A stretch of 64,000 bases of DNA from UMGS1590 sp036303105 (GCA_036303105.1 JAXJBF010000019.1:51070-115069), one strand, 5' to 3'. Shown: positions 44,779-54,455, counted from the stretch's first letter. Program-made: numbers and translations. Notes: generated by a model from the sequence alone, not told the origin.

Positions 44779-45345
44779 ATGAAGAAACACATTAAAGAGA
44801 TCATTGTCGTCGAAGGCAAGGACGATGTCAGCGCTGTGCGCCGTGCCGTCGACGCCACCATTTTGACCACCAGCGGCATGGGCTTGGAAAAGCGCCGGCT
44901 GCGCGAAATTGCCGCTCTTGGCAAACGCCAAGGCGTCATCATTCTGACCGATCCAGATGTGCCCGGCACCAAGATCCGCAACCGCGTCACTGAAGTGGTG
45001 CCTGATGCCAAGCAGGCATTCATCGCCCGCAAGGATGCGCGCCACCCTGTGACCCATCGCATTGGCGTTGAGTACGCTTCACCAGAGGTCATCGCAGCAG
45101 CATTGGACGCCGCCTATGCAACCAGTGATACACCTGAGCAGCGCTATCAAATGAGCGACCTCATGCGCTGGGGGCTTGTCGGACAAAGCGACAGCGCCGC
45201 ACGACGCGCCCGTTTTTGCGAACTGCTGCATCTTGGTCACGCCAATGGCAAAGCACTGCTGAAACGTCTCAACGCCTTTGCCCTTGAAGAAGATGTGATC
45301 CATGAAGCGTTGGCAGAACTGGAGGCAGACCATGAATCTCAATGA
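44779..45345 (+). CDS. rnmV: Ribonuclease M5 (5S rRNA maturase)
   Basis: 188 residues. The N-terminal Toprim domain has EIIVVEGKDDVSAVRRAVD and the acidic ILTDPDVPGTKIRN, followed by the GVEYASPEVIAAAL region typical of RNase M5. It cleaves the 5S rRNA precursor with ribosomal protein L18. An upstream in-frame ATG at 44713 lies inside the promoter -35, so the start at 44779 with GTGAGG is right. It is first in a tight operon; its end overlaps rsmA by 14 bp. Confidence 0.93.
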   Translation: MKKHIKEIIVVEGKDDVSAVRRAVDATILTTSGMGLEKRRLREIAALGKRQGVIILTDPDVPGTKIRNRVTEVVPDAKQAFIARKDARHPVTHRIGVEYASPEVIAAALDAAYATSDTPEQRYQMSDLMRWGLVGQSDSAARRARFCELLHLGHANGKALLKRLNAFALEEDVIHEALAELEADHESQ

Positions 45346-46180
45346 GCGATTAAAAAAACATCATATTACATTAAAAAAGCAATACGGCCAGAATTTCATC
45401 GGGGATCCTGCGCTCTTGGAGCGCATCGCCGCAGTCTGCGATTGGCAGCCTGGCGACCGCGCACTGGAAATCGGGCCCGGCGCTGGCACCCTGACCCGTG
45501 CCATTGCTGCACGAGCCGAACAGGTGTTGGCCATTGAAATCGATCGCCGATTGGCACCGCTTCTGGAAGAAACACTGGCCGAATGCGGCAACGTCGAGCT
45601 GGTATTCGCCGACGCCCTGAAAGCCGATCTGGACGCCCTGATGCGTGAACATCTCAACTGGGATGCGCCCTATAAATTGGTTGCAAATCTTCCTTATTAT
45701 ATTACCACGCCACTGATCATGCACGTGCTGGAAGATACAGCACACGTCAGCGAGCTGGTCATTATGGTGCAAAAGGAAGTTGGCGAACGACTCACCGCCA
45801 AGCCTGGCAGCAAAGCTTATGGCGCTGTGACTGTTATGGTGCAGTATGCCGCAACGGCAGAGCGCGCCTTCGACGTCGGCCGCCGCGCCTTTGTGCCAGC
45901 GCCAGACGTAGACTCCACCATTCTCCACCTGGTACCTTATGCCGAGCGTCCGCTGCAAGCCAAGGACGACGCACTCATGCGCCGTGTGGTCAAGGCCGCT
46001 TTCAGCCAGCGCCGCAAAACATTGCGCAATTCACTGTCCAGCCTGGGCTGCGACAAGGCATTGATCGCCTCATGCCTGGCGCAATGCAACATTGACGACA
46101 ACCGCCGTGCCGAAACCTTATCGGTGGCTGAATTTGTCGCTCTGGCAGATGCTTTTTATGAACAAGGAGGACACCAATGA
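45332..46180 (+). CDS. rsmA: 16S rRNA dimethyladenosine transferase
   Basis: 282 residues (KsgA). It dimethylates the two adjacent adenosines in the 3' terminal hairpin of 16S rRNA using SAM. Markers are KKQYGQNFIGDP at the N-terminus, the SAM loop LEIGPGAGTLTRAI and the catalytic NLPYYIT; the C-terminal helical domain has AFSQRRKTLRNSL. The ATG at 45332 follows GGAGG inside rnmV. rnmV-ksgA is a conserved pairing in Firmicutes. Its stop overlaps the start of the next gene (ATGA). Confidence 0.95.
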   Translation: MNLNERLKKHHITLKKQYGQNFIGDPALLERIAAVCDWQPGDRALEIGPGAGTLTRAIAARAEQVLAIEIDRRLAPLLEETLAECGNVELVFADALKADLDALMREHLNWDAPYKLVANLPYYITTPLIMHVLEDTAHVSELVIMVQKEVGERLTAKPGSKAYGAVTVMVQYAATAERAFDVGRRAFVPAPDVDSTILHLVPYAERPLQAKDDALMRRVVKAAFSQRRKTLRNSLSSLGCDKALIASCLAQCNIDDNRRAETLSVAEFVALADAFYEQGGHQ

Positions 46181-47871
46181 ACGCACGAGAGAATTATGAA
46201 GCATGGTGTGCCCGTACCGATTTAAATGATACAGAACAAGCCGAACTTCAGTCGATGGCCGGCGACGACCTCGCTATCACCAAAGCCTTTGGCGCCAATC
46301 TCTCCTTTGGCACCGCCGGATTGCGCGGCATCATGGGTATTGGTTCCAACTGTCTCAACCGTTTTACCATTGCCTGGGCCACAGCCGGCATTGCCGAATG
46401 GCTGTTGGAAACAGGCAAGGCAGGCCAGCCCGTGGTCGTTTCCACGGACAGTCGTCTGAACCACACCCTTTTTGCACGCACCACTGCGCTGGTACTGGCG
46501 CAATATGGTTTTCCAGTGCTGCTCTGGCATCAGCCTACTGCCACACCGATCCTTTCCTGGAGCGTGCGCCATTTTCAGGCTGCTGCCGGCATCATGATCA
46601 CCGCCAGCCACAATCCGCGCGACTACAATGGCTATAAGGCTTACGATGCCAATGGCTGCCAGCTTTTGGCTGATGATGCCGCCATCGTTACGCGCCACGC
46701 TGACGCCTACTTTGCAGGCAAAGCACTGCGCGTTGCAGGAGACTTCGATGCGCTCTGCGAAAGTGGCGCCATTCGCCTGCTTGACAGTGAAATCAACGAT
46801 TATCTGCATCTCATCGAAGCCACTGTGGCACCACTGCAAAACACCCAAGCACCCGCCCTGCGTATTGGCTACACACCGCTGCACGGTGTTGGCGGCGCAC
46901 CAGTCTGCCAGGTGCTCAAACATCTTGGCATGGAGGTGCAGGTGGTCGAATCGCAATTTGCGCCCGACGGCCATTTTCCAACCATCGCAACACCAAACCC
47001 TGAGCTGCCCGTAGCTTATGAAGGGCTTTTCGCCTTGGCCGAATCCAACGACTGCGATCTTCTCATCGCCACCGATCCAGACAGCGACCGCCTCGGCGCC
47101 GCAGCCAAGGATGCAGACGGTCAATGGCACCTCATCAGCGGCAACCAGATGGGCGCACTGCTCATCGATTTTCTCGCAGAGACCCGCGGTGTGGCGGAAG
47201 GCGACACCATCATCACAACAACCGTCACCTCGCAGATCGGCAAGGCGATCGCCCGTTACCATGGTTATCATCTCGTTGAAACCTTCACCGGCTTCAAATA
47301 CATCGGCAACTGTGTCAGCGATGTGGTCAACGATCCAGATCACCAATTCGTCCTCGGTTATGAAGAATCCTACGGCTATCTCTACGGTGACCACGCCCGC
47401 GATAAGGACGCCATCGTCACCGCCGCCCTCGTTGCCTGCATGGCGCAGGCCGACAAAGCGCAGGGCCGCAGTCTGCTGGGCCGTCTCGCAGCAATTTACG
47501 AAAAAGCCGGCGCCTGGAGCGATCGACTCATCAACCTCGTGTTTGACCCCATTCCAGGCCAGCCAGCCATCAGCGATGCTGTCATGCAAGCGCTGCGCGA
47601 CGAACCGCCAAAAGCATTCGCCGGCGTTGCCGTTGATAAAAATATTGACTATCTGACCGGTATTGATTCTCTCCCGAAAGAAAATGTGTTACAATGTATA
47701 TTGGCCGACGGTTCCGTCGTATGTTTCCGTCCGTCTGGAACCGAACCAAAAATGAAATGCTACATCAGCGCCCATGGCGCCACCCTTGCCGAAGCCGACG
47801 CGCTAAGCGCTCGCATCGAGCAAGCATTTCATTCCTTTGTTGCCCAATTGAAGGAGGATGCATCAAATTGA
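46177..47871 (+). CDS. Phosphoglucomutase/phosphomannomutase
   Basis: 564 residues of the alpha-D-phosphohexomutase superfamily. The phosphoserine loop is ITASHNPRDYNGYK, the Mg2+ loop is ATDPDSDRLGAA, sugar specificity comes from GYEESYGYLYGD, and the phosphate-binding loop is FRPSGTEPKMKCY. The length matches the PgcA-type phosphoglucomutases of Firmicutes. It interconverts glucose-1- and glucose-6-phosphate for cell-wall and storage sugars. It starts four bases inside rsmA and ends overlapping the TTG of pgi, so it is translationally coupled at both ends. Confidence 0.93.
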   Translation: MNARENYEAWCARTDLNDTEQAELQSMAGDDLAITKAFGANLSFGTAGLRGIMGIGSNCLNRFTIAWATAGIAEWLLETGKAGQPVVVSTDSRLNHTLFARTTALVLAQYGFPVLLWHQPTATPILSWSVRHFQAAAGIMITASHNPRDYNGYKAYDANGCQLLADDAAIVTRHADAYFAGKALRVAGDFDALCESGAIRLLDSEINDYLHLIEATVAPLQNTQAPALRIGYTPLHGVGGAPVCQVLKHLGMEVQVVESQFAPDGHFPTIATPNPELPVAYEGLFALAESNDCDLLIATDPDSDRLGAAAKDADGQWHLISGNQMGALLIDFLAETRGVAEGDTIITTTVTSQIGKAIARYHGYHLVETFTGFKYIGNCVSDVVNDPDHQFVLGYEESYGYLYGDHARDKDAIVTAALVACMAQADKAQGRSLLGRLAAIYEKAGAWSDRLINLVFDPIPGQPAISDAVMQALRDEPPKAFAGVAVDKNIDYLTGIDSLPKENVLQCILADGSVVCFRPSGTEPKMKCYISAHGATLAEADALSARIEQAFHSFVAQLKEDASN

Positions 47872-49151
47872 TTCAAGCGGATTTTTCAAACGCTCATACC
47901 GACCTCTCCGATCCTGCGCTGGCCGAACGCGTCGCGAAGATCCACGAACGTTTACACCATCACCCAGATCTCATGTGTGGCTGGGTAGAATATCCATTTC
48001 AAGTTTCCGATGCAGAATTGGATAAAATCATTCAAGCAGCGGAAGCGGTGCGCAGCCGTTGCAGTGTGTTTATCGTCATCGGGATCGGCGGTTCTTACCT
48101 TGGCACCATTGCCGGCATCAGTCTGCTGCGTCCGCCATTTGAAAAACGCGGAACCATCGGCAATCCACGTATCATCTTTGCCGGGCAGCATCTCAGCAGT
48201 GAATACTACAATCACCTCATGGAAATTCTCGAAGATCCGGAAGAAGAAATCTGCGCCTGCATGGTCAGCAAATCCGGCACCACCACCGAGCCAAAGGTGA
48301 TTTATGCCATTATTAAAGAAGTGCTGAAAAAGCGCTATGGTGACAAACTCAATGAACACATCACCATCATTACCGATCCACGCTGGGGCTATTTGCACGA
48401 AGAAGCCGCTGCCAACAATTTCCCATGCTTTGAAATTCCTGTGGATATTGGCGGCCGCTATTCGGTGCTGACCGCGGTGGGCTTGTTCCCATTTGCCGTC
48501 GCCGGCATCGATATCAAAGCCATGATCCGCGGCGCGCGCCAATCAGCCACCATGTTTATGGAACCACGACTGGAATACAACGACTGCTACCAGTATGCCG
48601 CCATCCGTCATCTGCAATCCCAAGCAGGCAAACGCATGGAAATCTTCGAAGTCTACGAAGGCAACCTGCTGTATTTCACCGAATGGCTGCGCCAGCTCTT
48701 TGCAGAAAGTGAATGCAAAGACGGCAAAGGGCTATTCCCAGCCACCATGCAGATGACCACCGATCTCCATTCCCTGGGCCAGTTTTTACAAGAAGGACGT
48801 CAGGATTTTATCGAAACCGTGCTCTTTGTTGAACACATCGAAGATAAAATCAAAATCCCGCCAGGCGTTGCCGGCAGCTGCACCAGTCTGCACTGCCTCA
48901 ATGACATCATCCGTCACAGCGTCTGCACGGCCCATCAGGAGAACAACACACCAAACATTCTGCTCAACATCAGCGAATTTTCGGCCTTCACCTTTGGCGA
49001 AATCGTCTATTTCTTTGAGAAAGCCTGTGCCATCAGCTGCTATCTCACTGGTGTAGATCCATTCAATCAGCCAGGGGTGGAAAATTACAAAACAGAACTC
49101 AAGGCGCGCATTGATTCCATGATCAATGCCGACCATCCCAAGCAAGCCTAA
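47868..49151 (+). CDS. pgi: Glucose-6-phosphate isomerase
   Basis: 427 residues. It interconverts glucose-6- and fructose-6-phosphate. Signatures are VIGIGGSYLGTIAG, MVSKSGTTTEPKVI, the ETVLFVEHIEDKI region and a C-terminal PGVENYKTELK. The start is a TTG at 47868 overlapping the pgm stop, with AAGGAGG ten bases before; an ATG at 47858 is out of frame, and a frame reaching back to 47694 would overlap pgm and encode non-pgi residues. It is a little shorter than the roughly 450-residue Bacillus enzyme. Confidence 0.93.
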   Translation: MIQADFSNAHTDLSDPALAERVAKIHERLHHHPDLMCGWVEYPFQVSDAELDKIIQAAEAVRSRCSVFIVIGIGGSYLGTIAGISLLRPPFEKRGTIGNPRIIFAGQHLSSEYYNHLMEILEDPEEEICACMVSKSGTTTEPKVIYAIIKEVLKKRYGDKLNEHITIITDPRWGYLHEEAAANNFPCFEIPVDIGGRYSVLTAVGLFPFAVAGIDIKAMIRGARQSATMFMEPRLEYNDCYQYAAIRHLQSQAGKRMEIFEVYEGNLLYFTEWLRQLFAESECKDGKGLFPATMQMTTDLHSLGQFLQEGRQDFIETVLFVEHIEDKIKIPPGVAGSCTSLHCLNDIIRHSVCTAHQENNTPNILLNISEFSAFTFGEIVYFFEKACAISCYLTGVDPFNQPGVENYKTELKARIDSMINADHPKQA

Positions 49152-49193
49152 CACGGCAAGCTTCAATCAAACTGAAACAAAGGAGGGTGCCTT

Positions 49194-50810
49194 TTGAGCT
49201 ACCAGGCATTATATCGCGTGTACCGTCCACAGACCTTCGCGGCTCTGATTGGGCAGGACGCCATTTCCCAAACGCTCTTGAACGCCCTCCGTCATCAACG
49301 CCTTGCACATGCTTATCTTTTCTGCGGACCACGCGGCACCGGCAAAACGAGCACCTCGAAGATTCTCGCCAAAGCCGTCAACTGCCTCAATCCACAGAAT
49401 GGAGAACCTTGCAACGAATGCGAGAATTGCCGGGCCATCAATGAGGACCGTTTTCTCGATGTGATCGAAATCGACGCCGCCTCCAACCGCGGCATCGATG
49501 AAATCCGCAACATTCGCGAACAGGTTCGCTTCACGCCAAGCATGGGCAAGCGCAAAGTCTATATCATCGACGAAGTGCACATGCTGACAACGGAAGCCTT
49601 CAACGCGCTCTTAAAGACGCTGGAAGAACCACCGGAGCATGTGCTTTTCATTTTGGCCACAACCGACCCGCAAAAAGTGCCAAAAACAGTGCTTTCACGC
49701 ACCCAGCGCTTCGACTTTCACCGCATTCCAACAGCGGTGCTGGCGGCGCATCTGCGCGACATCTGCGACCAGGAAGGCATCGACGCCACAGACGATGCGC
49801 TCACCATGATCGCAAAAAACGCTGCCGGCGGCATGCGCGATGCCATCAGCCTCTTGGATCAGACCATCGCCTTTGCCGGCGACAGCATCGACAAGCACGC
49901 TGTCACACAAATGATTGGCGGCCTCGACGATGAAGCCCTGGCCAAACTGATCGACGCCCTCAGCCAAGGCGACACCAGCACCCTCTTCCACATACTGGAA
50001 GAGCTGCTCGCACAAGGCAGCGATGCCCGCGCCCTCATGCAGAGCATCCTCGTCTACCTGCGCGACCTGCTGCTGACCCGCGTCGGCAGCGGCGCCGAAA
50101 GCAGTGTGCCAAGCGACATCCTGCGCCGCCAAGCCAGCGCCTTCAGCCTGCGTCAGCTGGAACAGCTGCTCGCCAAGGCCGCCGAAGCCGAACGCGACAT
50201 GCGCATTGCGCCAGACAGCGAACTGGTCTTAGAACTCACCCTGGTGGAAATGGCCCTGCTGCTCCATGACACACCAGCTGCGCCGGCTGCACCAACGAAA
50301 GGTGCACACCTGCCTCTTTCAGGCAACCACCCAAAAGCGACACAGTCACCATCGCCAAGTGCCACTGCAGCAAGTGGCGCGGCAGCTGATGAACAGCCTG
50401 CTGCAGCGAAGCCTCAGGCACCAGCGCCGCCAGCAAGTGAAGACGACAACGCCACCCTCGAAGCGTTGCGCCGCCTCTGGCCGCAAACTGTGGAAGCGCT
50501 CAAAGACGTCAGCATCCGCATCCACGCCTTTGTCAAGCCGGCAGAGCTCGTGCGTTACGAAAACGGCACTTTGACCCTGCGTTGGCCGCGCGGCGCCATT
50601 TTCAACTGCAAACAAATGCGCATGACCGACAACCAGAAAATCCTCGCTGACACCTTGGCCACACGCTGGCCGCACCCTATAAAATTCAACTGCGAACTCG
50701 AAGAAGAGCCGCAGAAAGACCCTACCATCGACCTCGCCGGAGCCATTCATCAAGTCTTCGGAGAGGATGTCCCTATAGAAATTATTGACGAAAAACCAAA
50801 ACATCACTAA
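49194..50810 (+). CDS. dnaX: DNA polymerase III gamma/tau subunit
   Basis: 538 residues with a TTG start after AAGGAGGG. The AAA+ clamp-loader core has YRPQTFAALIGQD, Walker A GPRGTGKTSTSK, a zinc module (C-LNPQNGEP-C-NE-C-EN-C), Walker B YIIDEVHML and the arginine-finger region SRTQRFDF. A Pro/Ala-rich tether (about 365-425) leads to the tau C-terminal domain. It loads the beta clamp and couples polymerase to helicase. No A-rich slippery site typical of the E. coli gamma frameshift is seen. It is followed by ybaB and recR, the classical order. Confidence 0.95.
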   Translation: MSYQALYRVYRPQTFAALIGQDAISQTLLNALRHQRLAHAYLFCGPRGTGKTSTSKILAKAVNCLNPQNGEPCNECENCRAINEDRFLDVIEIDAASNRGIDEIRNIREQVRFTPSMGKRKVYIIDEVHMLTTEAFNALLKTLEEPPEHVLFILATTDPQKVPKTVLSRTQRFDFHRIPTAVLAAHLRDICDQEGIDATDDALTMIAKNAAGGMRDAISLLDQTIAFAGDSIDKHAVTQMIGGLDDEALAKLIDALSQGDTSTLFHILEELLAQGSDARALMQSILVYLRDLLLTRVGSGAESSVPSDILRRQASAFSLRQLEQLLAKAAEAERDMRIAPDSELVLELTLVEMALLLHDTPAAPAAPTKGAHLPLSGNHPKATQSPSPSATAASGAAADEQPAAAKPQAPAPPASEDDNATLEALRRLWPQTVEALKDVSIRIHAFVKPAELVRYENGTLTLRWPRGAIFNCKQMRMTDNQKILADTLATRWPHPIKFNCELEEEPQKDPTIDLAGAIHQVFGEDVPIEIIDEKPKHH

Positions 50811-50822
50811 GGAGGCCCCACA

Positions 50823-51146
50823 ATGGCTAATATGCAAAACATGATGAAACAGATGCAAAAAATGCAGCGCAACATGGCAAAGATTCAGGAAGAACTCGCT
50901 CAGACACCAGTAGAAGGTACTGCCGGCGGCGGCGTCGTTAAAGTCACCGTCAATGGCGCCAACCAAGTGCTCTCCGTGGACCTGGCACCAGAAGTGGTCG
51001 ATCCAGACGACATCGAAATGCTCCAGGATCTCATCGTTGCTGCTGCCAACGACGCCATCAACAACGCACAGAAACTCTCTGAAGAACGCATGGGCGCCCT
51101 CACCAAAGGCATGAAGCTGCCTGGCGGCATGGGTGGTCTTTTCTGA
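50823..51146 (+). CDS. YbaB/EbfC-family nucleoid-associated protein
   Basis: 107 residues: NMMKQMQKMQRNMAKIQEEL forms the N-terminal helix, followed by the strand region GGGVVKVTVNGANQVLSVDL and a helix. The dimer binds DNA as a small nucleoid protein. AAGGAGG sits in the gap after dnaX. Its stop overlaps the recR ATG (TGATG). Confidence 0.93.
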   Translation: MANMQNMMKQMQKMQRNMAKIQEELAQTPVEGTAGGGVVKVTVNGANQVLSVDLAPEVVDPDDIEMLQDLIVAAANDAINNAQKLSEERMGALTKGMKLPGGMGGLF

Positions 51147-51751
51147 TGCAGCCTTATCAGGACGCCATTGGCGAAATGATCGACGCCTTTGCGCGCCTGC
51201 CCGGCATCAGCCGCCGCGGCGCCGAACGCCTCACCTATTACCTTTTGCAGCAACCTGAGGATGTCAGCGACACTCTGGCCCGCGCCGTCCACAACGGCCG
51301 CCACAGCATCCACTACTGCAAACGCTGTTTCAACCTCACCGACGAAGAGTACTGCCCAATCTGCAAAAGCAAAAAACGCGACACCCACCGTGTCTGCGTC
51401 GTCGAAGAAGCCCGCGACATCATCGCCATCGAACACAGCGGCGCCTACAACGGCCGCTATCATGTGCTTGGCGGCGTCATCAGTCCCATGGACGGCATCG
51501 GCCCGGACAAACTCCACATCAAAGAGCTGCTGCAGCGCATCGACGATGAAGGCATCGAGGAAATCATCCTCGCCCTCAACGGCAGCGTTGAAGGCGAAGC
51601 AACCACCCTCTACCTCATCAGCCAACTGCACAGCAAAGATGTCAAAGTCAGCCGCATTGCCCAAGGACTCTCTGCCGGCAGCGACATCAAATACGCCGAT
51701 CAGATGACACTTTCCCGCGCCATCGAAGGAAGAACCGAAATTAACTATTGA
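51146..51751 (+). CDS. recR: Recombination protein RecR
   Basis: 201 residues. The N-terminal helix-hairpin-helix (FARLPGISRRGAERLTYYLL) is followed by a Cys4 zinc finger (CKRCFNLTDEEYCPIC), a Toprim domain (RVCVVEEARDIIAIE) and the Walker-B-like terminal region. It acts with RecO and RecF to load RecA on gapped DNA. The gene's last bases overlap the tRNA-Leu -35 element. Confidence 0.96.
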   Translation: MQPYQDAIGEMIDAFARLPGISRRGAERLTYYLLQQPEDVSDTLARAVHNGRHSIHYCKRCFNLTDEEYCPICKSKKRDTHRVCVVEEARDIIAIEHSGAYNGRYHVLGGVISPMDGIGPDKLHIKELLQRIDDEGIEEIILALNGSVEGEATTLYLISQLHSKDVKVSRIAQGLSAGSDIKYADQMTLSRAIEGRTEINY

Positions 51752-51776
51752 CAAATCTTTTACAATCATGTATTCT
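51748..51776 (+). promoter_or_regulatory. Promoter of tRNA-Leu
   Basis: TTGACA (51748-51753), a 17-bp spacer and TATTCT (51771-51776); the -35 spans the recR stop codon. Confidence 0.8.
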
Positions 51777-51801
51777 ATAAAAGTGCTCACGAAAGCACTT
51801 C

Positions 51802-51883
51802 GCGGATGTGGCGGAATAGGCAGACGCGTACGTTTCAGGTGCGTATGCCGCAAGGCGTGTGGGTTCAAGTCCCTCCATCCGCA
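51802..51883 (+). tRNA. tRNA-Leu (anticodon CAG)
   Basis: An 82-nt class II tRNA: acceptor GCGGATG with CATCCGC, anticodon stem TACGT/GCGTA around TTCAGGT (anticodon CAG, codon CUG), variable arm TGCCGCAAGGCGT, T-arm GTGGG-TTCAAGT-CCCTC. CCA is not encoded. Confidence 0.93.
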
Positions 51884-51890
51884 GATCATA

Positions 51891-51918
51891 ACGAGCTGGT
51901 AACCAGCTCGTTTTTTTA
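51891..51918 (+). terminator. Terminator of tRNA-Leu
   Basis: ACGAGCTGGT and ACCAGCTCGT followed by seven T residues. Confidence 0.9.
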
Positions 51919-52016
51919 TTGCCCAAAAGCGCTCCCTTCCTGTTCAAAACAGGCCCGCCGGTTTATACTATAAACAGCTGCCCTTTGCGGGCATTCCAGA
52001 CAACCAGGAGAACATC

Positions 52017-52463
52017 ATGATTTACACCGACCTGACAAACAAAGCCATGAAAATTGCCTACGCCGCCCACCATGGGCAAACCGACAAAAGCGGCCTGCCC
52101 TACATCTTCCATCCCTGCCATCTGGCAGAGCAGATGACCGACGAGGTCAGCACCTGCGTGGCCCTGCTCCACGATGTTGTGGAAGACACCCCCATCACCC
52201 TCGACGAGCTTGCGCAGGATTTTCCGCCAGCGGTCATCGACGCCCTGCGCCTTTTGACCCACGCCCCGGAAGTGGACTATTTCGACTATGTGCACGCCAT
52301 CGCCAGCAATCCCGTCGCCAGACAGGTCAAGCTGGCCGATCTCGCCCACAATTCCGACGAAACGCGTTTTGCCGGCTGTCCAGCCATCAGCGCCGACGCC
52401 CTGACCCGCCGTCGCGAAAAATACGCAAAAGCCCGCGCCATTTTGGAGAATGATGCTCATTAG
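52017..52463 (+). CDS. HD-domain protein, RelA/SpoT hydrolase-like
   Basis: 148 residues. KAMKIAYAAHHGQTDKSGLPYIFHP and the HD motif VALLHDVVEDTP resemble the stand-alone (p)ppGpp hydrolase (Mesh1/RelA-HD) domain; VKLADLAHNSDETRF supplies later ligands. It has no synthetase or TGS part. It may hydrolyse (p)ppGpp or another nucleotide; the real substrate is not shown. CAGGAGAA precedes the ATG. It is the last gene before the convergent acyltransferase. Confidence 0.82.
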   Translation: MIYTDLTNKAMKIAYAAHHGQTDKSGLPYIFHPCHLAEQMTDEVSTCVALLHDVVEDTPITLDELAQDFPPAVIDALRLLTHAPEVDYFDYVHAIASNPVARQVKLADLAHNSDETRFAGCPAISADALTRRREKYAKARAILENDAH

Positions 52464-52502
52464 CCATCACCGCACAGCGGCATCAATTTCATCAGACAAA
52501 AC

Positions 52503-52539
52503 AAAAGCAGTAAGCCCTTGCAACGGCTTACTGCTTTTT
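52503..52539. terminator. Bidirectional terminator
   Basis: AAAGCAGTAAGCC and GGCTTACTGCTTTTT between the convergent HD gene and acyltransferase gene. Confidence 0.85.
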
Positions 52540-52544
52540 CTATA

Positions 52545-53573
52545 CTATTCTGATTTTGCTCGGAAAATAAAGGTATTCAGTGAGCGAATGCAACGCCGCA
52601 CCCATTCGCTGACACTCTCCCGCGAGAGATTCCAGGTGATGATGGCGCTGAAGACGATGATCGCTGCCATTTTCAGCGCAGGCTGCGGAATAAACGTCAA
52701 TACGCCAAATAAAACAGCGATGCAGTACGTGTGCAGATAATACACCGGCAGGGTGTGTCTGCCGATGCGGCTCAGGAAAATCCGCTTCGATGTCATCATG
52801 ACGTTGCCGGCAAAGATCCAGCCAAAGCCGATGAGATAGCCGACGATGCTGAGGAGAACACCAATGCCTGGTTTTGAAATGCCGCTGGCTGCAAAAGAGC
52901 GATCCCACCAAAAGAACGATTCCGGAACACCGCAATGAATGACGACGTAGGTATAAACAGCGGTGATCGGCAGCATCGCCACGGCCGCCAGCTTTTTCCG
53001 CCAGGAAAAAATCCGCGGTTTGTCCGCGTCATAAAAATAGCCAAACAGAAAAAATGGCATCAGCTTGATCACACGCGAAAGCGCCAGAAAGCTGTTGAAT
53101 TCATAAAAAAAACCGGCAAAAATGCCTGCGCACAGGCTGAAAAATACAACGTGTTTGACACGGCATAAATCCGGCAAAAGCATTTTCCAGATGAACAGCG
53201 CCAAAATATACCACAGCGTCCACGCTGGCGTCAGCAGGGAATGCCACGGGTGATCCACCATTTTCTCAAGGCTCTCCAGGCCGCCGTAAAGATAGGTGAC
53301 TGCGAAGTGCAGCACGTTCCAGGCAATGTTTAAGGCCAGAAACGGAACCAGGAAATTTTCCACTGCATTTCTGCGACCTTTCTCCAGATTTTTTGACGTG
53401 CAGCCAGAAAGAAACACAAAAACCGGCATATGGAATTGATAGATAAACACATACAGCAGCTTGGCTGCAAAGATGTCCTGGCGCACCAGCTCCAGCCCAT
53501 GCCCCAGCACAACCAGAAAAATCAGCATGCCTTTCAGATTGTCGATCTGATGATTACGCTGTTCAAACGCCAC
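52545..53573 (-). CDS. Acyltransferase 3 family membrane protein
   Basis: 342 residues with about ten membrane spans. The N-terminal HQIDNLKGMLIFLVVLGHG has the active-site His typical of the OafA/OatA acyltransferase 3 family, and FVFLSGCTSKN follows. Such proteins move acetyl groups across the membrane to polysaccharides or peptidoglycan. It starts with GTG one base after the SGNH hydrolase stop, so the two genes form an operon that together could O-acylate an extracellular glycan. Confidence 0.82.
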   Translation of the reverse strand: MAFEQRNHQIDNLKGMLIFLVVLGHGLELVRQDIFAAKLLYVFIYQFHMPVFVFLSGCTSKNLEKGRRNAVENFLVPFLALNIAWNVLHFAVTYLYGGLESLEKMVDHPWHSLLTPAWTLWYILALFIWKMLLPDLCRVKHVVFFSLCAGIFAGFFYEFNSFLALSRVIKLMPFFLFGYFYDADKPRIFSWRKKLAAVAMLPITAVYTYVVIHCGVPESFFWWDRSFAASGISKPGIGVLLSIVGYLIGFGWIFAGNVMMTSKRIFLSRIGRHTLPVYYLHTYCIAVLFGVLTFIPQPALKMAAIIVFSAIITWNLSRESVSEWVRRCIRSLNTFIFRAKSE

Positions 53574-53574
53574 G

Positions 53575-54285
53575 TCAATCAGCCCCTATCATATCGCAGA
53601 GTTTTTGTTCCACCGCCTTGCCAATCGCCATGGCTGATTGCTTATTGAGATGAACCCCATCCACTGTCACCGACAAATGCTGCCACGATGAAAGGCGTTC
53701 TTTGATGCCTGGGCGCAGTTTCATGGCCGCTGTTGTGAGCGCAACGCCAGTAAAACTGTGTTTGCAGAAATGGCGCACACTCTGACCCATCAGCTGGGTT
53801 TGAATGTTATAGCAGTCGACAAACGGCAGCCCATAATCGGCAGCAATTTGTGCAATCACAGCATTGTAACGCCGAATGGTTTCCTGTGGGAAATCTTCGA
53901 TCTCAAAATAGGGAATCCCCACCAAGACAATATGCGACACACGAGCTGTCAATTGCTTAATGCCGTTCCGATAGAGCTGCTCAAACGCGCGAACATCTTT
54001 TGCCGGACGTTTTCGCGGCATAGCCCCCAGCGCCCGCAGCCGCCAGAGGAATGATGCCTTTCGTTTGTATTGCAAAAGCAGGTCATTGGTGCCAGCAGCC
54101 ACCACATAAACGCCTTCCCGATTCTCTGTCGTTTCAAGGAAGGCGAACAGGCGCTTAAAAATACCATAGACGGTGTCGCCATTCTTGCCAAAATTTCTGC
54201 ACACATCGCCCGGCCTGCAAGCAGGGATGAAGGTATACCCCAATTGTCCGCGTGTAAGGCTGTCGCCCCAATAATAAATATTCAT
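53575..54285 (-). CDS. SGNH/GDSL-family esterase
   Basis: 236 residues. The blocks are GDSL (YYWGDSLTRGQLG), Gly (RNFGKNGDTV), Asn (VAAGTNDLLLQY) and the catalytic Asp-His (TVDGVHLN). It is a serine hydrolase probably acting on O-acyl groups or as the acceptor domain for the membrane acyltransferase encoded just after it. No signal peptide is evident, so its side of the membrane is uncertain. AAAGGGTATG precedes the ATG. Confidence 0.85.
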   Translation of the reverse strand: MNIYYWGDSLTRGQLGYTFIPACRPGDVCRNFGKNGDTVYGIFKRLFAFLETTENREGVYVVAAGTNDLLLQYKRKASFLWRLRALGAMPRKRPAKDVRAFEQLYRNGIKQLTARVSHIVLVGIPYFEIEDFPQETIRRYNAVIAQIAADYGLPFVDCYNIQTQLMGQSVRHFCKHSFTGVALTTAAMKLRPGIKERLSSWQHLSVTVDGVHLNKQSAMAIGKAVEQKLCDMIGAD

Positions 54286-54455
54286 TTCATACCCTTTCTT
54301 GTTGTACTGTCCTGTAAAACCAAATTTTATATATTATATTATGCGGAAACTATTTATTCAATCCATATTGTTAAACACCAGATGTCCACTTTTGCCAGTA
54401 ATGCAACCAACACCTGCAAACAGTTTGGCCAAAACCTGAAAACGATGCGACACAA

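Noticed and set aside
46222..47589. A 455-codon - strand frame opposite the phosphohexomutase
   Set aside because: It is antisense to a gene with intact catalytic loops and shows no recognisable domain.
49194..50810. Programmed frameshift site in dnaX
   Set aside because: No A-rich slippery heptamer with downstream stem was seen.
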